A stretch of DNA of 5,658 nt, taken from the NCBI GenBank assembly GCA_047639615.1, contig JBLIOL010000339.1, forward strand, positions 1 to 5,658. Direction: 5' to 3'. Source of the DNA: CAYWNK01 sp047639615 (GTDB lineage: Bacteria > Planctomycetota > UBA1135 > GCA-002686595). How positions within the stretch are numbered: position 1 is the stretch's first letter; each line of letters opens with the position of its first letter. The position numbers were made by a program, and so were the translations under genes. Positions 1 to 5,658 of the stretch are shown here, one piece after another. The notes beneath the pieces were generated by a model. The model worked only from the letters and a program-made list of their open reading frames with translations, made no database searches and was not told where the DNA came from.

Positions 1-2537
1 AGCTGATCCTCAACGCCGAGGATCTTCGCAGCGTAGTAGGTGATCGCTCGCACAGCTTCCTCTGCCGGTAGGCCGTAGGCCGCGGCGGTAGCTGCCTGGA
101 AGGGCAGGTTGCGCTCGTTGTCGGTGTCGGCACAGGCGATCGCAAAGGGCACGCCGGCGCGAGCCAGGACGGCCGCGTTAGCGAAGACGCTGTCATAGGG
201 GTCGAAGGAGGAACGCGGGGTGGACCAGACCTTGCTCACCACCACCGGAATCTTCAGGCGCGCCAGGGTAGGCGCCACCTTCCAAGCTTCGAGCCCGCCG
301 TAGATCACACCGTCCAGCTCCAAGTCCCGGGCGAACTTGGCCGCCATGAGAATCGTCTGAGCGTTGGAGGCGTGCAGGGCCACGCGCTTCTCGCCGCGAG
401 CGAAGGGCACGAGTGCCTCCAAGCGCGGATCAAAGGGCGGCGCCGCAGCGGCGCCTTGCTTCGAAAGATCCAGACGCCGACCGTACTCGAGCGACTCCTC
501 GAAGAGCTTGGCCATGGCCTTGCTGGACTCGCTTTCCTCGCGACCCTCGTCCTCTTCAGCGGCAAGCGCCAAAGGCGCGCCACTGGTGAAAATATCGTAG
601 AGGTGCTCGTCGTCCGTGTGACAGCAAATGTCATCGTGCGTGTTACCCGGACGTCGACGCGAGGACTCACCCTTCACGTTCGAGTAGCGCGGGAAGCTCA
701 CGTGCAGCATGTCGCGATCCACGAAGAGCAGTTCCTCCCAGGTGTCGCCGTCCAGATCGATCACCGACGACTGGCCGCTGATGGGACCGCGGCCATTGGG
801 CGCGACCTGGGCACGGGTAATGCCGTTCCAACGCGCCAAGCCCAGGTGGGCCGACTCGCCGTTGATCGAGGCGCTGACGCGCAGGTCGGGCTGGTTGCCG
901 CCCACCTCCGCGCCGTCGACGGTGGCTGCCACCGCGCCGATCTCGTACATGCCAAGGGTCGTGTTCAGAGCGATCAAGCCGGGCCAAACATGCTGACCGC
1001 TGACATCGATGGTCTCTGCGCCTGCGGGCACGACCACATCCGTGCCGACGGCGGCGATGCGATCCCCGACCATCAGGACGGTGCCGTTCTCGTAGACCGG
1101 GCCCGTAACGGTGTGCACTGTGCCGCCCACCAGGGCGATCACGCTTGCGCCTTCCGCTGCATCGCCAAGTTCAATCGCAGCGTCTTCGAGCACAGCCACC
1201 ACCGGCGGCTGCGCGTCGAGTCCGAAGGCATCCACACGCGAGAATTCGATCTCGCCGTCCACCATTGTCCAAGCCACACGCGACAGGCTCGAGAGCGGAT
1301 CACCGTTGAGCAGCACCAGGTCAGCGTCCTTGCCCACTTCGATCGAGCCGATACGCTCGCCAAGTCCCAACTGCAGGGCCGGGTTCAAGGTCACGAGCCG
1401 CAAGGCACGCACACGGTCCATGTCCGCGTAGCGCACCGACTTAGCGGCCTCGTCGTACATGCGACGCACCATCTCGGCGCTGTCGGAGTTGATCGAGGTG
1501 AGTACCCCCGCGCGGTCCATCAGGGCCGCGTTCTGGGGAATCGCGTCGTAGGCTTCGATCTTGTAGGCCCACCAGTCACTGAAGGTAGAACCACCGACGC
1601 CGGCGTCAGCCAGCTCCTTGGCCACCTTATAGCCTTCCAGCACGTGCTGCATGGTGCCGATGGTGAAGCCGAAGGACTCGGAAGCGCGCACCAGCATGAG
1701 GATCTCATCCGCCCGATAGCTGTGGCTGTGCACCGTGACGTCGCCGGACAGAATGCCCGCCAAGGTCTCGAGACGCAGGTCGCGACGCGGGGGCGCCAGG
1801 TCCTCGCCGCGCTTGACGGCGGCCTCATAGTCGCTCCAAGCCCGGGTGTATTCTTGCGCGCGGTTGAAGCCGCGGTAGTAGACGGACTCCACGCCCATGC
1901 GGGTGGCTGGATAGCGTCCACCGCTGCCCCAGTTCACGCGCCGCGGGTTCTCACCCAGAGCGAACTTGATGCCCGTCTCGGCGCCAGCCACAAGCAGGTC
2001 CTCGGCCGTGCGCTCACCGCCCCAACGCAGCTTGAGCACCGCGTCCTGGCCGTCGATCGCGTTGGCCGAACCGTGCAGACAACGGATCGTGGTCACGCCC
2101 CCCGCCAGTGCTCGGTACAAGCTCACGTCATCCACGTTGATCACATCCTGCACGCGCACCTCGGCGGTGATCGAGAGAGTACCCTCGTTCACGCCGCGCT
2201 CCATGGCCATGTGCGAGTGGCAGTCCACCACACCAGGGGCCAAGTGCATGCCCGTGCCGTCGATCACCGTGACTCCCTCAGGAGCCTCGAGATCCACGCC
2301 GACCGCCGCGATCTTGCCCTGCTTCACGAGCACGTCGCGCACCATGGCGGGTTCCACCGCCGAGTGCACGGTGGCGCCCTTGATCAAGCACACGTCGCCG
2401 ACCACAACCGCGGGTACGCGCGTGGCTTCGGTTTCAAAGGGATGGTCCTCGACCCCGGCCGAGACCGGAACGCTGACACCAAGGAGCAGTGCTCCGATCA
2501 ATAAGCCTTGCATAGGTTGATTTCGAATTGAGCTCAT
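1..2537 (-). CDS. Exported tandem amidohydrolase, intact N-terminal domain plus degenerate second copy (partial, C-terminus off the left edge)
   Basis: The frame starts at ATG 2537 and is open to base 1 (845 full codons); the C-terminus lies outside the window. Residues 1-27 look like a Sec signal peptide (hydrophobic GLLIGALLLGVSVP, likely cut after VSA), so the protein is probably periplasmic or secreted. Residues 45-435 form an imidazolonepropionase-like amidohydrolase domain (COG1228 type). Visible metal ligands are H107 and H109 (DCHSHM), H272 (HSYRADEI), H298 (TMQHVLEGYK) and D352 (NSDSAE). Family signatures GVTTIRCLHGSANAIDGQ, GENPRRV and FSDWWAYKIEAYD are also present. A second copy runs from about residue 468 to the edge; its HxH is NTT (525-527) and the H298 equivalent appears to be Gly, so it is probably non-catalytic. 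The last residues (KILGVEDQ) match the motif just before the C-terminal strands of this family, so perhaps 50-100 residues are missing. The start is supported by a good Shine-Dalgarno and a 4-base overlap with the upstream gene. Relatives hydrolyse imidazolonepropionate or dipeptides; the substrate here is unknown. Confidence 0.9.
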   Translation of the reverse strand, partial: MSSIRNQPMQGLLIGALLLGVSVPVSAGVEDHPFETEATRVPAVVVGDVCLIKGATVHSAVEPAMVRDVLVKQGKIAAVGVDLEAPEGVTVIDGTGMHLAPGVVDCHSHMAMERGVNEGTLSITAEVRVQDVINVDDVSLYRALAGGVTTIRCLHGSANAIDGQDAVLKLRWGGERTAEDLLVAGAETGIKFALGENPRRVNWGSGGRYPATRMGVESVYYRGFNRAQEYTRAWSDYEAAVKRGEDLAPPRRDLRLETLAGILSGDVTVHSHSYRADEILMLVRASESFGFTIGTMQHVLEGYKVAKELADAGVGGSTFSDWWAYKIEAYDAIPQNAALMDRAGVLTSINSDSAEMVRRMYDEAAKSVRYADMDRVRALRLVTLNPALQLGLGERIGSIEVGKDADLVLLNGDPLSSLSRVAWTMVDGEIEFSRVDAFGLDAQPPVVAVLEDAAIELGDAAEGASVIALVGGTVHTVTGPVYENGTVLMVGDRIAAVGTDVVVPAGAETIDVSGQHVWPGLIALNTTLGMYEIGAVAATVDGAEVGGNQPDLRVSASINGESAHLGLARWNGITRAQVAPNGRGPISGQSSVIDLDGDTWEELLFVDRDMLHVSFPRYSNVKGESSRRRPGNTHDDICCHTDDEHLYDIFTSGAPLALAAEEDEGREESESSKAMAKLFEESLEYGRRLDLSKQGAAAAPPFDPRLEALVPFARGEKRVALHASNAQTILMAAKFARDLELDGVIYGGLEAWKVAPTLARLKIPVVVSKVWSTPRSSFDPYDSVFANAAVLARAGVPFAIACADTDNERNLPFQAATAAAYGLPAEEAVRAITYYAAKILGVEDQ

Positions 2538-4384
2538 CGCTGCACCTCTTTGTTCTGCTGGGTCTTCTGCTCGCGCAGAGGTTTACGCTCACCTTCGAAA
2601 CGTGATTCTTGTTCCTGACCACCGAAGCGCAGGGTTTGGGATCCCGAGAGAGATCCACTCTTCAACTTGCCGTCGAGAACAAGGTCCACTTGCATCCCGC
2701 CGACCACGAAGGTCATTTTGATCTCAAAGGACTTGCCCGAGACCGTTCCGCTGACGTCCGCGCTGATCGCGCTGCCGTCCATGGGGTTGGTGGCGGCGAC
2801 CTTGCCGCTGATTACACCGTCCTCGTCCATGCTGATGGTCAGCGTCATGGGCTGGCCATCTTCGGAGTCCTTGTCCTCGACGACCCAAACACCGGAGAGG
2901 TCCACGCCATCGTCGGGGCCCTCCGCGTCCTTGATCTCTTTGACCTCGTACTCGTAGAGGAAGCCATCCACGAAGGCCCAGCGCACTTGGCTCTTCTCGG
3001 CCAAGGGATCGCCGGTCCACAAGCAGAGGGTCGCGCTGTAGCCGGCCTGCAAGCTGCCGAGCTCGTCGCTGACACCTAGGAGGCTCGCACCGCCGCTGGT
3101 CAAGGCCGCCAGGGCCTTCTCACGGGGGAAGCCCTGCTCGACCAAGGTCCGCACGCGCTCCAGCAAGTCCTTGGAGGAATCGCCGCCGCTGCCGAAGGCC
3201 AGGGTCACGCCAGCCTTGTCCAGGATCAAGGCGCCGTCGCGACGCTCCTCCCAGAGAACCCGTCGCGCATCCAACACCGCGCGCGGCTCCTGATAGTCGA
3301 AGTCCATGGGCGTTTCGACCTCCAGAGCTTCTTCGTCCGCTGCTTCGCCTTCGTCGGCCGACTCTGCCTCCGCAGGCTCGTCCTCCTTCTCGTCCTTCTT
3401 CTTGTCCTTCTTCTTCTTGTCCTTCTCGGCGGGGTCCTTGACCTCATCGCCCCAGTTGAGCGTTAGCAGCACCGGAACGCCGGCAGCAGCAAGCTGGTCA
3501 GCGGCCTGCCAAGCATCGCGTCCACCGGCGATGCTCATGTTGAACTTGAACTCTTCCGCCAAGCGCATCCAACGACGCACATCGCGGTCACTCTCCGCCT
3601 CGCAGACCAGGAGCTGCTTACCACGTAGGGTCTGCTGCACCTGCTCGAGATTCTTGTCGTAGGGAGCACGCGGTCCCGACTTGCCTGCAGCTTCGCGCTC
3701 TTGAAGCAGCGCGTGGCGAGCGGCGTCCAGGAAGAGCTGACGCAAAGCTGCGTGGTAGCCCATCAAGGTGCTCGGGTAGCCCGAACCGCTGGCGCGGAAG
3801 GCCGTGTGCTGGAACATGCGCGAGCGCAGGATCTGATCCCGCGCTGCCGCGTTGCGAGCCAAGATCACAGCGCTCTGCCCAGCCATCAACTCCCCGTGGG
3901 GAGCGGCCAGCAGCACGCCGAAGCCCGACTTGCGGAACTTCTCCGCTACGTCATCCGCAAGCTCGAGATCGTCAGCCACCAGGTAGCTGGCGCGCACGCC
4001 CTTGCGTCCCGCCTGGCGCATGTCGGTGCGAATGCTCGCGCCCGTGTCCACGGGGCGATCCTGATCGACTTGAATCTCAGGAGCCACCACGCCCGCGTGG
4101 GTGTAGGCATCTACGAAGGCCGGCGCAGCCACGAGGCCGGTGCCATCGATCTGTCGGTACTCGGCGGGGATCTGGCCCCCATCCGCGAGTACCGCTTCGA
4201 TGCGTCCGTCACGCAGCAGCAGAGTCTTCTGAGGCCCCTCGCCCGCATCCGCCGCAAGGCTCACGTGCAGGAGGGCAATCGGGTCGGGGACGGGCGCACG
4301 CGACTGCCCAAGTACGGGCAGACAAATAGCGAGCGCCAGGATGCCGCGGCACAGTTGGCGCGCGGTCGAGGCAGGTCGGATCAT
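2534..4384 (-). CDS. Exported amidohydrolase-like pseudo-enzyme with charged linker and C-terminal beta domain
   Basis: This is a 616-residue protein from ATG 4384. The frame extends upstream to a TTG at 4528, but ATG 4384 puts a signal peptide at the very N-terminus (basic RQLCR, hydrophobic GILALAICLPVLG, cleavage near LGQS), so it is preferred. No strong Shine-Dalgarno precedes it. Residues 36-480 follow the amidohydrolase fold: an N-terminal beta segment (LLLRDGRIEAVLADGG), the entry to the barrel (PAFVDAYTHAG), and a C-terminal segment (LGSLQAGYSATLCLWTGDPL). The usual HxH is Y94-T-H96. The later His is replaced in LLVCEAESDRD, the next by Gly in IAGGRDAW, and the Asp appears to be Gly in AFGSGGDS. 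Hydrolase activity is therefore doubtful. Residues 316-356 are a Lys/Asp then Glu/Ala-rich insertion. Residues 494-600 are a beta-rich domain starting DLSGVW and ending RFEGER, of a kind often attached to exported amidohydrolases. The stop overlaps the next gene's start, so the two are probably co-translated. It could act as a partner or scaffold of that hydrolase; this is inference. Confidence 0.85.
   Translation of the reverse strand: MIRPASTARQLCRGILALAICLPVLGQSRAPVPDPIALLHVSLAADAGEGPQKTLLLRDGRIEAVLADGGQIPAEYRQIDGTGLVAAPAFVDAYTHAGVVAPEIQVDQDRPVDTGASIRTDMRQAGRKGVRASYLVADDLELADDVAEKFRKSGFGVLLAAPHGELMAGQSAVILARNAAARDQILRSRMFQHTAFRASGSGYPSTLMGYHAALRQLFLDAARHALLQEREAAGKSGPRAPYDKNLEQVQQTLRGKQLLVCEAESDRDVRRWMRLAEEFKFNMSIAGGRDAWQAADQLAAAGVPVLLTLNWGDEVKDPAEKDKKKKDKKKDEKEDEPAEAESADEGEAADEEALEVETPMDFDYQEPRAVLDARRVLWEERRDGALILDKAGVTLAFGSGGDSSKDLLERVRTLVEQGFPREKALAALTSGGASLLGVSDELGSLQAGYSATLCLWTGDPLAEKSQVRWAFVDGFLYEYEVKEIKDAEGPDDGVDLSGVWVVEDKDSEDGQPMTLTISMDEDGVISGKVAATNPMDGSAISADVSGTVSGKSFEIKMTFVVGGMQVDLVLDGKLKSGSLSGSQTLRFGGQEQESRFEGERKPLREQKTQQNKEVQR
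2543..2550 (-). promoter_or_regulatory. Ribosome binding site and ATGA coupling for the tandem amidohydrolase
   Basis: On the minus strand AAGAGGTG ends five bases before ATG 2537 and is close to the consensus AAGGAGGTG. It lies inside the last codons of the upstream amidohydrolase-like gene. The start codon and the upstream stop share the bases ATGA (2537-2534), the classic arrangement for translational coupling. The site also settles the start at 2537 rather than at the in-frame ATG eight codons later. Confidence 0.8.
3317..3439 (-). repeat. Purine-rich low-complexity tract coding a charged linker
   Basis: Within the 616-residue amidohydrolase-like gene, the coding strand becomes strongly purine-rich, with repeated AAGAAGAAG and GGACAAGAAG units. 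It encodes a Lys/Asp run (residues 321-336, e.g. KDKKKKDKKKDEKEDE) and then a Glu/Ala/Asp-rich stretch to about residue 356. The tract sits between two parts of the amidohydrolase fold, after LTLNWGDE and before the segment leading to LAFGSGGDS, so it is an in-frame insertion in a loop, probably disordered. Such tracts vary in length by slippage; no frame break is seen here. Confidence 0.7.
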
Positions 4385-4562
4385 GGATGGGCTCTTCGGA
4401 AGGAACGACGATCCCATTTTGCCGTCGCTCTCCGGTCCTGCCACGTCGACTAGGCAGCAACCAACGCTCGATCGAAAAGGTTGCGCAACTGTGGCCCTGC
4501 CGGCCTTATTCCCGGACCTCGGACCCAAAGCCCATTCTCGATCCGAGACGGCCCCAGAAGCG
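4385..4562. other. Gap between radical SAM gene and amidohydrolase-like gene, no firm signal
   Basis: This 178-bp stretch lies between the radical SAM stop and the preferred amidohydrolase-like start. It holds two short palindromes, TCGATCGA (4468-4475) and GTTGCGCAAC (4480-4489), and a loose inverted repeat CTCGGA/TCCGAG (4518-4523 and 4542-4547) with an 18-base loop and no T-run. None is strong enough to call as an operator or terminator. A promoter for the amidohydrolase pair may lie here, but no convincing -35/-10 pair is visible. If translation began at TTG 4528, most of the gap would be coding. Confidence 0.4.
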
Positions 4563-5441
4563 CTACAGGGCGCGCAGGAAGTCCGGCACGAAGGGTGCCC
4601 GCTCGGGATTGGCCAAGACCTGGTCGAGGAAGGCCACCAGGGCCACCTGATCCCGGGGCAGGTTGCCCTTCAGGGCCAGGAAGTTACTGGCGTGGTTAGA
4701 GCGAAATATGGAGCGTTTCATGGACAGTGCGGCCAGGAACTCCCGCAGCTCCGCCGCTAGCTCCACGGGGTTCATCTCATCCAGCTCGCCGCGCTGCGCC
4801 TGCTCGAAGAGCGGCGTGCCTTCCACCGGCGTGACCACCAGCGTGCTCACGAACTTGGGCTGGATCGCGCTGACCACCCGCGCCGAATCCAGAGCGTGCT
4901 CGCTCGAGTGCTTCCGGCCGCCCACGCCCAAGAGGATCATGCACGAGAGCTTGACCCCGGCCGCGCTGGCCTTGTCCGCCACGCGGATCATCTCTGCGCC
5001 ATCCACGCCCTTGGTCAGATGTTCGAGCACGCGATCGCTGCCGGACTCGATGCCCAGGTAGTAGAGGTCTAGCCCCTTCTCGCGCAGCATGCTCATCTCC
5101 TCCACGGAGCGCACCTGCAGGCTCTGCGGCGAGGCATAGCACGACACCCGGCGCAGGTGCGGGAAGGTGCTGCGCAGCTCGTCCAAAATCGCGGCCAAGA
5201 AACGCGACTTGGCCATCAGCGCATCCCCGTCCGCCAGGAAGACCTTGCTCACATCGCCCATGTGCTGAGCCGCCCAAGCGATCTCCGCCTTGAGCTCCTC
5301 CAGCGGACGCACGCGAAAGCGCTTCTCCCGGTACATGCCGCAGAAGCTGCAGTCGTTATAGGAGCAACCGATGGTCGCCTGCAGGATCAGGCTGTTCGCC
5401 TCGGAGGGCGGCCGGTAGAGAGTGCCTTCGTACTGAATCAC
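4563..5441 (-). CDS. Radical SAM protein of unassigned function
   Basis: This is a 292-residue protein starting at GTG 5441 and ending in TAG. The opening MIQYEGTLYRPPSEANSLIL followed by the cluster motif fits a family of stand-alone radical SAM proteins that begin the same way, which supports the GTG start despite no clear Shine-Dalgarno. The cysteines are C26, C31 and C34 (CSYNDCSFC), a CX4CX2C spacing instead of the common CX3CX2C; they should bind the [4Fe-4S] cluster that cleaves S-adenosylmethionine. VFLADGDAL (67-75) and YYLGIESGSDRVL (127-139) are typical core strands of Elp3/MiaB/NifB-like domains. The C-terminal part has RSNHASNFLALKGNLPRDQ (247-265), which I recall as conserved in this family. 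There is no B12-binding, TRAM or SPASM domain, and no signal peptide, so it is a cytoplasmic enzyme. The substrate is unknown. It lies upstream of the amidohydrolase pair on the same strand, but the 178-bp gap gives no firm operon link. Confidence 0.9.
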   Translation of the reverse strand: MIQYEGTLYRPPSEANSLILQATIGCSYNDCSFCGMYREKRFRVRPLEELKAEIAWAAQHMGDVSKVFLADGDALMAKSRFLAAILDELRSTFPHLRRVSCYASPQSLQVRSVEEMSMLREKGLDLYYLGIESGSDRVLEHLTKGVDGAEMIRVADKASAAGVKLSCMILLGVGGRKHSSEHALDSARVVSAIQPKFVSTLVVTPVEGTPLFEQAQRGELDEMNPVELAAELREFLAALSMKRSIFRSNHASNFLALKGNLPRDQVALVAFLDQVLANPERAPFVPDFLRAL

Positions 5442-5483
5442 GAGCCCAGACTACGGCACTCACGCGCCCTCTCGCAGCAAGCC

Positions 5484-5658
5484 ATGGCTAAATCACGCCG
5501 CAGGCCTTATGCATCAGGCATGTCCGCCTTCGTCGATCGCATCTGCAGCAGTCTCCAGCCCACCCCCAGCGTCCTTCAAGCCTGGCTAACCAGCCTGCCC
5601 GAGGCGCTGCTACGCGCTGACGAAGGCCAGGGCACCTGGAGTCCCTACGACATCCTCG
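5484..5658 (+). CDS. DinB/YfiT-like protein, N-terminal fragment (runs off the right edge)
   Basis: A plus-strand frame opens at ATG 5484 and is uninterrupted to the window end (58 codons). An in-frame ATG at 5520 gives the start MSAFVDRICSSLQPTPSVLQ, which fits the usual beginning of DinB-like proteins better, so 5520 may be the true start; neither has a clear Shine-Dalgarno. Features shared with the family are the leucine-rich first helix, TPSVLQAWLTSLPE, and GTWSPYDIL (residues 50-58 from 5484), which normally precedes the HL motif holding the first metal-binding histidine. That histidine would be just outside the window. DinB-superfamily proteins are small four-helix-bundle proteins that bind a divalent metal, and many act as thiol transferases or have no known role. 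The gene is divergent from the radical SAM gene. The family call rests on fewer than 60 residues. Confidence 0.7.
   Translation, partial: MAKSRRRPYASGMSAFVDRICSSLQPTPSVLQAWLTSLPEALLRADEGQGTWSPYDIL

Noticed and set aside
372..2504. A 710-codon plus-strand open frame opposite the tandem amidohydrolase gene
   Set aside because: Its product is rich in His, Arg, Val and Ala with no domain or motif, as expected for the complement of a high-GC gene. The minus strand here encodes a clearly recognisable protein over the whole length.
4322..4324. Cysteine 21 of the 616-residue protein as a lipoprotein lipobox
   Set aside because: The residues before it are L-A-I, and the position just before Cys should be Gly, Ala or Ser; an ordinary signal peptide is more likely.
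3701..4453. A 250-codon plus-strand open frame opposite the pseudo-amidohydrolase gene
   Set aside because: It has no recognisable motif and lies opposite a well-supported coding frame and signal peptide; best explained as a shadow.
4385..4528. A 48-residue N-terminal extension of the pseudo-amidohydrolase from TTG 4528
   Set aside because: It would bury the signal peptide inside the protein and has no family similarity; ATG 4384 fits an exported protein better.
4518..4547. Inverted repeat CTCGGA/TCCGAG as a terminator after the radical SAM gene
   Set aside because: The stem is only six base pairs, the loop is 18 bases, and no T-run follows on the minus strand.

Overview
This 5.66-kb window is a dense, high-GC stretch (about 60-65% G+C by eye) with three minus-strand protein genes and the start of one plus-strand gene. 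It has no tRNA, rRNA, CRISPR array, insertion sequence or phage gene. The two largest proteins begin with Sec-type signal peptides, which suggests export in a Gram-negative-type bacterium. The overall style (large exported amidohydrolases, a Lys/Asp/Glu-rich linker, few strong Shine-Dalgarno sites) would fit Planctomycetota or another high-GC environmental phylum. That placement is only a guess; no phylogenetic marker is present.

Layout, following transcription of the minus strand from right to left. A radical SAM protein of unassigned function (5441..4563, GTG start) carries a Cys-X4-Cys-X2-Cys cluster motif. A 178-bp gap follows with no clear terminator or promoter. Next comes an exported 616-residue amidohydrolase-like protein (4384..2534) whose metal ligands are mostly replaced. 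It has a long charged insertion and a C-terminal beta-rich domain. Its stop codon overlaps, as ATGA, the start of a second exported amidohydrolase (2537 down to beyond base 1, at least 845 residues). That second protein has one intact metallohydrolase domain followed by a second, degenerate copy. At the right edge a divergent plus-strand gene begins (5484 or 5520), whose first residues look like a DinB/YfiT-type protein.

The overlapping amidohydrolase pair is the main point of interest. Three amidohydrolase folds are made from one translationally coupled unit, but only one has a complete set of visible metal ligands. The simplest reading is an exported hydrolase (family members cleave imidazolonepropionate, dipeptides and similar amides) produced together with one fused and one separate pseudo-enzyme copy, perhaps as an assembly. 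The substrate cannot be read from sequence. The radical SAM and DinB-like genes share no evident pathway with the pair. The large open frames on the strand opposite the amidohydrolase genes are treated as high-GC shadows.
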